A stretch of 64,000 nucleotides of DNA from Sulfuricaulis sp. (GTDB lineage Bacteria; Pseudomonadota; Gammaproteobacteria; Acidiferrobacterales; Sulfurifustaceae): the NCBI RefSeq assembly GCF_024653915.1, contig NZ_JANLGY010000009.1, forward strand, positions 1 through 64,000, read 5' to 3'. Below, piece after piece: positions 8,774-15,867 of this stretch (positions within the stretch are counted from its first letter, which is position 1; each line of letters begins with the position of its first letter). Both the position numbers and the translations under genes were made by a program. The notes under the pieces are model-generated. The model ran no database searches. It saw only the letters and a program-made list of their open reading frames with translations, and was not told the DNA's origin.

Positions 8774-9270
8774 TTCAAAAATTCCTGTATGGTCTTGCGG
8801 GTGCGTGATACACGATCGCGCGCGGCATCGGCGCTACAGCCCAGCGCGCGGCCGATCTCGGGGAAGCTGCGCCCGGCTGCGCACAGCTTGATCGCGTCGT
8901 GTTGTTTGTCGCTTAACTGATCGCAGGCGCGCAGGATGTCACGCGCATGATCCGTATTTGAATCGTGCCCGACTTCCATGTCGGAGATGTTTTCAAGCCA
9001 GCCGTGCGGATGTCCTTCATCGTCGGCGCCAACGTCCACCAGATGTCCTTCTGGTCGGCGCTTCGTGTGCCGCAAGTAATCAAAAGCCGTGTTTCGCATG
9101 ATCGTGTTAATCCAGCCTTGCAGGTTCTGCCCGTTGAACGTGTCGTATTTTTGCCACGCCTTCAGCAGCGCGACTTGTGCCACGTCCTCGGCCGCATCGC
9201 CAACGATGCTCCGCGCGATTCGCACGAGCCGCGGCCGGTGCTCGCGCGCGATCTGCTCAAAGTCGGACAT
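8770..9270 (-). CDS. Phage-encoded ECF-like sigma factor
   Basis: A 166-aa protein with sigma region 2 (about 1-75: RLVRIARSIVGDAAEDVAQ, LLKAWQKYDTF, GWINTIMRNTAFDYLR) and region 4 (about 112-165: LSDKQHDAIKLCAAGRSFPE, IGRALGCSADAARDRVSR). Start Met at 9270 was chosen because homology begins there and it overlaps the preceding stop by 14 bp; longer upstream starts read out of frame through the coiled-coil gene. It sits immediately before terS with a 4-bp overlap. By family knowledge it would redirect RNA polymerase; a late-gene role or a role in acting on host or helper promoters is inferred. Confidence 0.88.
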   Translation of the reverse strand: MSDFEQIAREHRPRLVRIARSIVGDAAEDVAQVALLKAWQKYDTFNGQNLQGWINTIMRNTAFDYLRHTKRRPEGHLVDVGADDEGHPHGWLENISDMEVGHDSNTDHARDILRACDQLSDKQHDAIKLCAAGRSFPEIGRALGCSADAARDRVSRTRKTIQEFLN

Positions 9271-9889
9271 TCGCGCGCACGAGGGCATGCTGGTCTGCCG
9301 TGATCTCAGCCAGTGGCCGCGTCGTAAGATGTCTTTTGTAGCCATCGGCGGCTTCGCCCAGCAGCACGCGCAAGTTGCCCCGAATCGCATCGAGGCCGAT
9401 ATACTGGACTGCCGGCCCCATGAGCGCCGCCAAAAGCGCGGTCTGGTGCTCGATGTCGCGTAGTGCCTCGGCCAGTTCCACCAGCGCCGCATCAGCGCGG
9501 GCGCCTGCTTGCTCCCGGCGAGCGGCGATCTCGTCCACCTGCCGCCACACTGCGGCATCGACCGCACGTTTCTCCGCTGCTTGGGCGTCGGCCAGTCGCC
9601 GCGATTGGCGGTCCAGCACGATTTCGAGGTCGCGTAACTCATCCTTGAGGCGCCGCGCATCCTGGCGTGCCGTGTCGCGTGCTTCGGCGGCCTCGACCAT
9701 GCCATCGGCAAGGGCCAGCAGTGCGCGTTCCTCGCCGGCCAGTGCCTCGTCGAGCTGTGATCGGGTCTTACCGATGCTTTCCTGAGTCGTGGTGATATGG
9801 GCGCGCGCTTCGGTTGTTGAAGGCGTGCGGCTGATAAAGCTGATTACCCGCCCGGTAAGGGTGGGCTGTTCGGGTCGTATTTTTGCCAT
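9257..9889 (-). CDS. Coiled-coil protein of the phage operon
   Basis: A 210-aa protein that is almost wholly helical. From residue ~25 to ~150 it is rich in Glu, Ala, Arg and Gln heptads (for example ARRLKDELRDLEIVLDRQSR), indicating a long coiled coil. A less charged C-terminal part (~155-210) contains LMGPAVQYIGLDAIRG. The start at 9889 has AAAGGA about 8 bp upstream and is preferred over an earlier in-frame ATG at 10000 inside the AlpA-like gene. No enzymatic motif was seen. It may be a scaffold, an adaptor or a partner of the overlapping sigma gene; this is not resolved. Confidence 0.7.
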   Translation of the reverse strand: MAKIRPEQPTLTGRVISFISRTPSTTEARAHITTTQESIGKTRSQLDEALAGEERALLALADGMVEAAEARDTARQDARRLKDELRDLEIVLDRQSRRLADAQAAEKRAVDAAVWRQVDEIAARREQAGARADAALVELAEALRDIEHQTALLAALMGPAVQYIGLDAIRGNLRVLLGEAADGYKRHLTTRPLAEITADQHALVRANVRL

Positions 9890-9918
9890 CGGGTCGGTTC
9901 CTTTCGTTGTCTCAATAA

Positions 9919-10200
9919 CTAGACGACGGCGGGGGCTGAAACCGAAGGCGTGCGTTTTGATGTCCGGCGAGGGGCTGCCGGCGCCAACTCTGCCAGCCAC
10001 CGGGCGATATCCGAATGTCGCCAGGCGATCTTGTTGCGCGACAAGGCAATGCGTTTCGGAAATTTCTTACGCTGCTCCCACCGGAAAATTGTCACGTAGC
10101 TGGCGTCGATGCCGAACAGCGGCTCCAACTCGTCAAATTTGACCAGGCGGTCGTGATCGTGGAATGCTCTCGCGTCTGCCGAATCCGTACCTGCATCCAT
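9919..10200 (-). CDS. AlpA/excisionase-like helix-turn-helix protein
   Basis: A 93-aa protein with a MerR-like winged helix pattern: VKFDELEPLFGIDASYVTIF, RWEQRKKFPKRI, then KIAWRHSDIARWL, matching the 'W..sdI..Wl' ending of AlpA-type regulators and excisionases. A perfect GGAGG lies 8 bp before the ATG. It is the first gene of the long leftward operon and faces the repeat-rich control region. AlpA proteins activate integrase or satellite genes in P4-like elements; here it could regulate the operon or act as Xis. Confidence 0.8.
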   Translation of the reverse strand: MDAGTDSADARAFHDHDRLVKFDELEPLFGIDASYVTIFRWEQRKKFPKRIALSRNKIAWRHSDIARWLAELAPAAPRRTSKRTPSVSAPAVV

Positions 10201-10622
10201 TGAGTATCCTCCGCGCAGTGCGGTGTGTTGACGCCCTAATCATGGTTGAAGGGTGCGCGTTGGCATAAGGTTGCAAAGTGTTGTTGCTTGTGGGCTTAAA
10301 AAAATCAGTTGCTCTAAAAAATTAATATTTGCATTCAAGGGTTTTCGGTTGTGCTTTTTGCCGCAGGTCGCAAAATTTACGAAGGGGAGCGGGTCGCGCG
10401 AAAGGAAAACAAAACTTTTTGAAGTGGAGGGGCTGCGCGCGGGGCGAACACATGCGTATGTGGGACCTAGGCTCTTCACGTTACCGGACGCAATCGGCCC
10501 CCCACCCCCCTCGATTTGAGAATCAGACTTTTTTAACCTTTCCTGCCTGGGAAATATTTGACGGTCGATCTGGGCGGGCTCGCTTTCGACGCCAGATGCG
10601 CCGGCACGATCGACGACGGAGC

Positions 10623-10682
10623 GAGGGCACGATGGTCGAGGGCACGACGGTCGAGGGCACGATGGTCGAGGGCACGACGGTC
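10623..10682 (+). repeat. Four tandem 15-bp repeats next to a promoter
   Basis: The unit GAGGGCACGAYGGTC is repeated four times without gaps (10623, 10638, 10653, 10668), alternating T and C at the variable position, so the array is also two copies of a 30-bp unit. It ends 4 bp before a consensus TTGACA. Tandem repeats abutting a -35 element suggest multiple regulator-binding sites; the binding protein is unknown. Confidence 0.85.
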
Positions 10683-10686
10683 GGTG

Positions 10687-10715
10687 TTGACAACATACAA
10701 ACGAACGTATAGATT
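10687..10715 (+). promoter_or_regulatory. Putative sigma-70 promoter of the rightward genes
   Basis: A perfect -35 TTGACA at 10687-10692 is followed 17 bp later by TAGATT (10710-10715), or 15 bp later by TATAGA. Start of transcription would fall near 10722, about 38 bp before the small gene at 10760. The four 15-bp repeats lie directly upstream. Confidence 0.5.
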
Positions 10716-10759
10716 TGTAGTCGGTAGGCAATCCCGCCCACCAATAACGAGGAAACACC

Positions 10760-10966
10760 ATGAAAACCCGATATATGCACACAGTAAACGGGCAACCGGC
10801 CGCACTCCGCTCTTGTGGCTGGATATGCAAGGCAAGCCGCAACATCAAACTGGCGGCCAGTCTGAGACAGATACAGGCAGATCAGCGGGCATCCGCGGCA
10901 CGCCTGGGCAAGATGGGGGTACGCCAGGCGATCAGCCAGCTTGGATACCTGCAAGTAGCCGTTTAG
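10760..10966 (+). CDS. Small basic protein (68 aa), possible early gene
   Basis: A 68-aa basic, helical protein with RNIKLAASLRQIQADQRASA in its middle and MGVRQAISQLGYLQ at the end. An ACGAGGA Shine-Dalgarno-like stretch lies 7 bp before the ATG, and a TTGACA promoter with tandem repeats stands just upstream. These two signals are the main evidence that it is real. No family is recognised. As the first rightward gene of a phage control region it could be a small regulator, but this is a guess from position. Confidence 0.45.
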   Translation: MKTRYMHTVNGQPAALRSCGWICKASRNIKLAASLRQIQADQRASAARLGKMGVRQAISQLGYLQVAV

Positions 10967-11124
10967 CTATCCCGAAGCGCGCTGATTGCCAGTGCGCTTC
11001 GGCGTGGCGTAACTGTTGCCGATTTCACAACGCGATGCGGAAGCGGCAACACGTGCGCGGGGTACTGACCTACGCATTTAAAAGGGCGGTTTTTGGCTTG
11101 TGACCATAGGGGGAGGCGAATTGA

Positions 11125-11377
11125 AAAACGGCAACACGGTTACAGAACGGTTACGCGTTTGCCGCTATGTTTAAAGCCACTGTAACCGTTGTAACCGTTG
11201 TAACCGTTTTTAAATTAAAGTTAAGGTAAATATATGTATGTCGTCAGCACCGCCAGCCCATCTGCCCCGCGCCAACTCGCGCAGGCCATGGTAAAACGGC
11301 AACACGGTTACAATTACAAAAAACACCCGCATTTATAGCGTAAAATCTGTATCCGTTCTGTAACCGTTGTAACCGTT
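11125..11377. repeat. Iteron-like repeat cluster (candidate replication origin)
   Basis: The nonamer GTAACCGTT occurs as three abutting copies (11182-11208) and two abutting copies (11360-11377), plus once inverted (AACGGTTAC, 11146-11154). A 20-bp direct repeat beginning AAAACGGCAACACGGTTACA is found at 11125-11144 and 11293-11312 and holds near-matches of the inverted form. AT-rich stretches (11208-11236, 11316-11345) lie between. Arrays of short direct repeats with AT-rich DNA are typical of initiator-binding origins, and the element encodes its own primase-helicase. Origin function is inferred. Confidence 0.6.
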
Positions 11378-11392
11378 TAACGATACCGATCC

Positions 11393-11512
11393 ATGGCGGA
11401 TGCAGATAAGAGACAAGGGAGGCGCGGCGGCGAGAGCTGGCGCCCTTTGCTGTTGGCGGCGCTGGCCTCCCTGGTGTTCTGGTTGCTGTTGACTTGCTAC
11501 CTGATCTGCTAG
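11393..11512 (+). CDS. Tiny single-pass membrane protein (39 aa)
   Basis: The reading frame MADADKRQGRRGGESWRPL is followed by a continuous hydrophobic stretch of about 20 residues (LLAALASLVFWLLLTCYLIC) and then TAG. A charged N-terminus followed by one transmembrane helix ending at the stop is the shape of phage holin-like or host-membrane small proteins. No convincing Shine-Dalgarno sequence is visible, so expression is uncertain. It lies between the iteron cluster and the serine recombinase on the same strand. Confidence 0.4.
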   Translation: MADADKRQGRRGGESWRPLLLAALASLVFWLLLTCYLIC

Positions 11513-11585
11513 CCGGCGCGCCTCAGCAGCACCGCGCGCCCTGCGGCGCCGATTTTAACCGTATATCCCAAAGGAAAAAGCGACA

Positions 11586-12344
11586 ATGAAAACAATTCGG
11601 CAGAAAATATCTACCCCGCCCACAGGAAAAGCAGCGGCGCATCCTGACTTGAGCGGAATCGACGCCAAAAACCGAAAGTTTGTGGCTTACTATCGCGTGA
11701 GCACGGCCAAGCAAGGCCAATCGGGGCTCGGCCTCGATGCCCAGCGGGAAGCCGTCATGCAATACCTGAACGGCGGGCGCTGGGAACTGCTCAAGGAATT
11801 CGTTGAGATCGAGACGGGGCAGGGCGCCAACGCGCTGGATCGTCGGCCGGTCCTACGCGAAGCGATCAACTACGCCAAGCGCCACAAAGCCACCCTCGTC
11901 ATCGCTAAACTCGACCGCTTGGCGAGGAACGTCCGGTTCCTAGCCGGCCTTATGGAGCAAAAAGTTGATTTTGTTGCGGCTGATCTCCCTTTCGCTGACA
12001 AGTTTATGCTTCACATACACGCAGTATTCGCCGAGCATGAACGGGACCGCATCAGCGAACGCACGAAAGCCGCTCTTGCCGCGGCCAAGGCGCGGGGAAA
12101 GAAACTCGGAAACCCAAATTTGCGAATAGACAACAAGAAGCGCCGGCAGCAGGCGGTACAGTTCGCAAAGACGCTCCGCCCCACCCTGCGGGCGTTCTTG
12201 GCGCAAGGGATGTCACAGAGACGCGTGGTCGATGAATTAAACGCGCTCAAGGTGCAGGCGCCACGAGGTGGAAGCTGGAAGCTCGTGCAGTTGCAGCGGG
12301 TTCTAAAACGGCTCGATATGTCGCCGCCGGCTGCGTTCCGGTGA
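11586..12344 (+). CDS. Serine recombinase (resolvase/invertase family)
   Basis: A 252-aa protein. The resolvase catalytic domain spans about residues 30-180: [20 protein letters not shown] contains the nucleophilic Ser, and [17 protein letters not shown] and [20 protein letters not shown] are the other conserved blocks. The remaining ~70 residues form a short HTH-like tail ([20 protein letters not shown]). No zinc ribbon or long recombinase domain is present, so it is a small resolvase rather than a large integrase. AAAGGA lies 8-9 bp before the ATG. It runs against the rest of the element. It might resolve multimers, invert DNA, or be a passenger. Confidence 0.9.
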   Translation: MKTIRQKISTPPTGKAAAHPDLSGIDAKNRKFVAYYRVSTAKQGQSGLGLDAQREAVMQYLNGGRWELLKEFVEIETGQGANALDRRPVLREAINYAKRHKATLVIAKLDRLARNVRFLAGLMEQKVDFVAADLPFADKFMLHIHAVFAEHERDRISERTKAALAAAKARGKKLGNPNLRIDNKKRRQQAVQFAKTLRPTLRAFLAQGMSQRRVVDELNALKVQAPRGGSWKLVQLQRVLKRLDMSPPAAFR

Positions 12345-12373
12345 ATGACGACAGTGCTGTTGCTTGTGCCGGC

Positions 12374-12664
12374 CTACCCGGGAAGCGGTTTCGCGCGATA
12401 CGAAATTGATTGGCTGATTTTAAATTGCAGAGGATCATCTTCGTCGTACACTGAAAATCCGCCGTTAAACGAGCAGTAGTAAACGGCGGCCGTATGGCCG
12501 CATTTTTTGATTGCTTGCACCCTGTCCCACGCCAAATCGGCGTCCGGGTGCGTACCTTCGCCCATGAGACGCCACAGGCGCTCTACACTTACCGCGTATT
12601 GCTGCTTCGCTTTTTTGCTCACTGGCTGTTCCCTCGGAGGTTTTCGCGCGAAACTATACAACAC
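12374..12664 (-). CDS. Unrecognised 96-aa protein downstream of the primase
   Basis: A small soluble protein with AVSVERLWRLMGEGTHPDAD and ending in a Cys-containing, aromatic segment (GHTAAVYYCSFNGGFSVYDE). It follows the primase-helicase stop by 27 bp on the same strand and converges with the serine recombinase. A GTG at 12622, preceded by GAGGGAAC, is a good alternative start and would shorten it by 14 residues. Function unknown. Confidence 0.5.
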   Translation of the reverse strand: MLYSFARKPPREQPVSKKAKQQYAVSVERLWRLMGEGTHPDADLAWDRVQAIKKCGHTAAVYYCSFNGGFSVYDEDDPLQFKISQSISYRAKPLPG

Positions 12665-12691
12665 ATCTCGCGGGCGGCAAATTGGGCTGCG

Positions 12692-14950
12692 CTACGTCGG
12701 CCACTCAACCTCATCCCCGATGAAGTGGTTCCATGCGGCCCGGCACTCCACCAGCTCGGGCAACGTATACACCCGCATCAGTTCGTCGCCGCGGCGCCGT
12801 TGCACGCGAACTGCTCCCGGCGCGCAGCGTTTCAACAACCATCCGAACGCGCGCCCGTCTGGCGCCCATGAATGGATGTTCCGATCCTTGCTATAACGTC
12901 GGAACGCCGATCTAAACCGCTCGGTTTCGACTTCCTGCGGCCAGTCGCCGCCGAAGTCGCTGCCGACGATCTGCCCTTCGGACAAACACTCATACCACCA
13001 AGATTCGAGCGGCTTCAGGCTCTCGTGTTTCTGATCCAGCAGAGCGGCTGTTTTAGGCGCGGCGTTCACGTCTACCGTACTCAAATCGAAGTCCAGCAGG
13101 TAGCGCAGCAGCAGCCCGTAGCCTTCGCCGCCGTCCGCCGCCATGCCGTCCTTCATCTCTTGAAAGAAGGCGCGGTCCTGCCGGCGCCCGTTGCCGACGT
13201 GAAACACGGAGTAGCGTCGTTCATCGACTGAGGCCGGCACAAGGTGCCCGTCGTTCCCCAAGATCACCACGCGGGTCAAATTCTCGGCGGGGTAAGGCTC
13301 GAAATTTTTTAATTCAATTATGTGCTTCTGGCCCGTAATGAGGGCTTTTAGTTTTCCCTCCATGCGTCGGTCGCCGGCCCAAAAAGTTTCATCCAGACCC
13401 AGCAGCAAGCACCGCTCCAAATGGGAATTAAAGTTCCCGACGACATAGCGGTCGTCTGCCGTGACCATAGCGTGCGCCCCCAGCAGATCACACACGCGCT
13501 CGATAAGGGCGTTCTTGCCCGTCCCTTTCTCACCGTACAGGCAGAGCGCCACGAAAGGCTTGTCGTAAGGACGCTGTAGTAGATGACCGAACCATCCTGT
13601 AATCCAGCGGGCGTGCTCATCGTTGCCCCCGGCGACGTTCTCGCGGAGATGATCTTTCCAGGCTTCCACCGCCGCGCGAGCGCGAGGCGAGCCGGTGCTT
13701 TTCGGTTCGACAGCGAAGCCGCGGAACAGGTTGTAGTATCCTGCGGGCGCCTTGCGCCCTGGCATAAAGCGCATCCCTGAATACGATCGGCGGGATTTGT
13801 CGCGCATCCATTCCTGTGTGACCGGCACGCTTTTTTTGCCGGTCTGCATGAGCCAGGCGGCGTGCTTGTCGTGGAACGCTTCTTTTCTGAGTATTTCGAC
13901 GGTCGGTTGCCCACGTTCGTCGGTTGTATCCCACAAGATCGCGGATCGACCCTTAATTATCACAAAAGCATGCTCGCGGTTTAATTTTGCGAATGGATGC
14001 AGATCCTCGCCGTCGCTCTCGGTCCGATCCACCGGCTCGAATTGCACCTCCGGCGCCGCCGCTCCCGGCGTTTCTTTACCGTACCGATAGGCGTTTGCCA
14101 CCTTCACGGCCAGATCATCGTCCCGCCACGGCGGCGTGCATCGTTCGTTCCAGTGTTCGATCAGCAGCGCCAGGGCATCCGCTTCTGATACGCCAAAATC
14201 CTTCAGCCGGGCGGCCACGGTGAATGCCACTTGATCGCCGCCGCTGCCCTCGACCGCCAGCAGCGCGCTGCCGGTCAGGTATTCGATCGCGCGCTTGCGT
14301 GCCCGCGGTGCGTCGATATGCGCGACCGTTGCGCTTGGGCGCGGCTTTTTCTTCTCGGCCGGCGCGCTGCACAGCTCGACGAGCCAAGCCGGCGCCTCGG
14401 CGATCGGCGCGGAGTTCTTCCAGACGTACTCACCTTGGTCGGTCGTGCTGCCCGGTGCGACGACGTAACCGTGATGCCCGCGCACGTCTACACCCGGCGC
14501 CAGCTTGGAAGCGCTATTAGCTGTCGGTCGACCGCTGGTATAAAACAGATGAAACCCGCCGCTGGGCGTTTTGGCGGTCAGAGTTTCGGGGATGCCGCCG
14601 TGCGGTTCCGCCAGCTTGCGCAGCTCGGCAAGCCCGTCTTTTCCGTTCTTCCGGTCAAGGTCGATCACGAGCATGAATCGGTCGGTTTTCCCGTCCCACC
14701 ATCTTGTCGTGCAAACGCCTACATTGTGCGACTGGCCCCAATCCGTAACAGGGCAAGACCACCAGGCTTTGATCTGCTTCGGATCCCGGGTCGCCTTCTC
14801 GGGCCATGCGTCGATCCGGGGTGTTTTGCCGTCACACGGGAACACATAAAGGCCGCGCTCGGCGAGCGCCAGGACGTGCTCTAGCTTCGAGCCGGTGGCG
14901 GGTTTGGTAATTGCTGCCTGATTCATGCGAAAATCTCCGGCGTTGTTCAT
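12692..14950 (-). CDS. Primase-polymerase / D5-like SF3 helicase
   Basis: A 752-aa replication protein. The N-terminal prim-pol domain (about 25-190) shows the acidic pair VIDLD (95-99), TPSGGFHLFY (128-137) and GVDVRGHHGYVVAPGS. A linker leads to a D5/VirE-like AAA+ helicase with Walker A GEKGTGKN (473-480), LLLGLDETFWAGDRR and VVILGNDGHLVPASVDERRY, the sensor/arginine-finger region. This domain pair starts replication from phage and satellite origins. The ATG at 14950 overlaps the preceding stop (ATGA); ATG 14926 has a better ribosome site (GGAG, 9 bp upstream). It appears full length, and iteron-like repeats lie downstream. Confidence 0.92.
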   Translation of the reverse strand: MNNAGDFRMNQAAITKPATGSKLEHVLALAERGLYVFPCDGKTPRIDAWPEKATRDPKQIKAWWSCPVTDWGQSHNVGVCTTRWWDGKTDRFMLVIDLDRKNGKDGLAELRKLAEPHGGIPETLTAKTPSGGFHLFYTSGRPTANSASKLAPGVDVRGHHGYVVAPGSTTDQGEYVWKNSAPIAEAPAWLVELCSAPAEKKKPRPSATVAHIDAPRARKRAIEYLTGSALLAVEGSGGDQVAFTVAARLKDFGVSEADALALLIEHWNERCTPPWRDDDLAVKVANAYRYGKETPGAAAPEVQFEPVDRTESDGEDLHPFAKLNREHAFVIIKGRSAILWDTTDERGQPTVEILRKEAFHDKHAAWLMQTGKKSVPVTQEWMRDKSRRSYSGMRFMPGRKAPAGYYNLFRGFAVEPKSTGSPRARAAVEAWKDHLRENVAGGNDEHARWITGWFGHLLQRPYDKPFVALCLYGEKGTGKNALIERVCDLLGAHAMVTADDRYVVGNFNSHLERCLLLGLDETFWAGDRRMEGKLKALITGQKHIIELKNFEPYPAENLTRVVILGNDGHLVPASVDERRYSVFHVGNGRRQDRAFFQEMKDGMAADGGEGYGLLLRYLLDFDLSTVDVNAAPKTAALLDQKHESLKPLESWWYECLSEGQIVGSDFGGDWPQEVETERFRSAFRRYSKDRNIHSWAPDGRAFGWLLKRCAPGAVRVQRRRGDELMRVYTLPELVECRAAWNHFIGDEVEWPT

Positions 14951-15147
14951 GGTCCGTTTTGGCCGCCTGGTGTGGATGGTTCCCGAATATCGAGCGCCAG
15001 TGTCAGCAGTTTGTCAGCCAGCTCCCCGAGCTTGCGCGCCAGGCGTAGCCGCCGGGCGCACGTGTCCGCGTTCTCGACGGCATAACTGAGCGTTTCGAGT
15101 TCGTTTGCCAGCCGGTCGAGCTGTTCCGCGTTGGTATCTTGTCCCAT
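14947..15147 (-). CDS. Small helical protein upstream of the primase
   Basis: A 66-aa protein, almost entirely a coiled coil (QLDRLANELETLSYAVENAD, then LARKLGELADKLLTLALDI), with a Pro/Gly-rich end. Its stop overlaps the primase ATG by 4 bp, indicating coupled translation and supporting its reality. No Shine-Dalgarno sequence is evident before its own ATG. It may help the replication protein; no family recognised. Confidence 0.55.
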   Translation of the reverse strand: MGQDTNAEQLDRLANELETLSYAVENADTCARRLRLARKLGELADKLLTLALDIREPSTPGGQNGP

Positions 15148-15206
15148 ACCATGTAGACGCCAAGCAGGGGCAAAACCGCAGGCGTCAAAGGGCCGCTATT
15201 TTTAGG

Positions 15207-15563
15207 TTAATGCACCCACAGCTTTTCGGTTTCGTACTCGTAAGCAATAACGGCTTGCCCCTCCGGTGGCGCCCGCCACTCCACGCGGCCCTCAACAACG
15301 ACGGCGGGCGTGAAGCCCGAGTATTGCAAGCAAACGACCGCAGAAGTGCCGAATACGGTGTCGACCAACATACGCACCGTGCCGCTTTCGGGACCGGACT
15401 CGTCTATGAGTAACCGGCTACCTAGTTGCAGGAAGCGAACCGGATCGCGGACGATGGCGCGGTGCAAATTAACTGCACGCCTTACTTCGTCGCCGACCAG
15501 CGAGTGCCCCCCTTGGCCGAGGGGGCCGGCGGGCTGTACTGCGGTTCCTGTGGCTCTTTTCAT
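15207..15563 (-). CDS. Unrecognised 118-aa protein next to attR
   Basis: A 118-aa mixed alpha/beta protein, with RFLQLGSRLLIDESGPESGT and a C-terminal strand-rich half (TPAVVVEGRVEWRAPPEGQA). It is the last frame before attR and runs toward the primase. No ribosome site is obvious at the ATG at 15563, so the true start may be internal. The adjacent TTGTGCTATT repeat at 15564-15573 overlaps its expected promoter, so integrase binding could influence it. No function assigned. Confidence 0.45.
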   Translation of the reverse strand: MKRATGTAVQPAGPLGQGGHSLVGDEVRRAVNLHRAIVRDPVRFLQLGSRLLIDESGPESGTVRMLVDTVFGTSAVVCLQYSGFTPAVVVEGRVEWRAPPEGQAVIAYEYETEKLWVH

Positions 15564-15638
15564 TTGTGCTATTCGGGCAATAGGTTTGACGTAAGTTCAG
15601 CGGCTTAGCTGTTTCGTGCTCATTGTTGAGTAGCACAA
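15564..15638. repeat. Candidate integrase arm-type sites, attR side
   Basis: TTGTGCTATT at 15564-15573 and the inverted TAGCACAA at 15631-15638 match the two copies near attL. They lie 56-130 bp inside the attR core. GTGCT/AGCAC around 15617-15635 also forms a hairpin. The assignment rests on repetition and position. Confidence 0.45.
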
Positions 15639-15693
15639 CGACTGCCGAAGTTTGCCATATCCATTAGTGTGTTACCTCGATTAGAATTACTCC

Positions 15694-15738
15694 CTACGAA
15701 CCTGAGGGTCGGGAGTTCGAATCTCTCCGGGCGCGCCA
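15694..15738 (+). repeat. attR: 45-bp core, displaced tRNA-Arg 3' end
   Basis: Perfect copy of 193-237. This half was the 3' end of the ancestral tRNA gene, and its terminator follows directly. It does not form a tRNA by itself, because the 5' half is 15.5 kb away. Confidence 0.95.
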
Positions 15739-15748
15739 GACAGCAAAC

Positions 15749-15770
15749 GGGGCCCCTTTGGCCCCTTTTT
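15749..15770 (+). terminator. Intrinsic terminator, originally of tRNA-Arg
   Basis: GGGGCC (15749-15754), a 5-nt loop, GGCCCC (15760-15765) and five T. It stands 11 bp after the attR core, where the tRNA operon terminator would have been before integration. It now insulates the sigma-54 promoter of the EPS operon from element transcription. Confidence 0.85.
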
Positions 15771-15840
15771 GTTTGTTTCACCTTTGTTTTCATAACACGA
15801 GTTTTCATGAATCTTAAAATAAACAGGCACTTTCACGTGT

Positions 15841-15857
15841 CTGGCACAGTACTTGCA
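15841..15857 (+). promoter_or_regulatory. Sigma-54 (RpoN) promoter of the EPS operon
   Basis: CTGGCACAGTACTTGCA matches the -24/-12 consensus (YTGGCACGRNNNTTGCW) at all but one position, with GG (15843-15844) and GC (15855-15856) exactly 10 bp apart. Transcription would start near 15868, 144 bp before the first EPS gene. XrtA-type EPS loci are commonly controlled by a PrsR-type sigma-54 activator (established knowledge). No activator gene is in the window, and the upstream enhancer site, if any, would lie close to the element end. Confidence 0.8.
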
Positions 15858-15867
15858 AAATCCTGCT

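Larger units (their letters stand above)
10201..10759. other. Control region between leftward operon and rightward genes
   Basis: 559 bp without a convincing gene. It holds an AT-rich block (10295-10335) suitable for a leftward promoter, a GC-rich block with a C-run (10499-10508), four 15-bp tandem repeats (10623-10682) and a rightward TTGACA promoter (10687). The overlapping 100-200-aa frames read here lack ribosome sites and have low-complexity repeat-derived sequence. I treat them as non-coding. Confidence 0.6.
193..15738. mobile_element. 15.5-kb tRNA-Arg-integrated phage-like element (satellite or compact prophage remnant)
   Basis: Bounded by the 45-bp att repeats. Inside are a tyrosine integrase with a DUF4224 partner, AlpA-like HTH protein, prim-pol/D5 helicase, serine recombinase, sigma factor, terminase small and large subunits, scaffold-like protein, T7 gp14-like internal virion protein and a 1063-aa LPD38-like protein. 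Portal, major capsid, tail, lysis and CI-type repressor genes were looked for and not found. Nearly all genes run leftward, and many overlap by 4 bp, which argues against random decay. Integrase and tRNA location plus AlpA and primase-helicase recall P4-like and PICI satellites, but terminase plus ejection proteins without a shell is unusual. Confidence 0.9.

Noticed and set aside
10240-10848. Leftward frame of ~200 aa across the repeat region
   Set aside because: It translates the 15-bp tandem repeat into a low-complexity Pro/Ser/Cys-Arg run, lacks a ribosome site and overlaps better promoter-like signals.
15620-15808. Leftward 62-aa frame over attR and the terminator
   Set aside because: It lies on the displaced tRNA end and the terminator hairpin, so coding is implausible.
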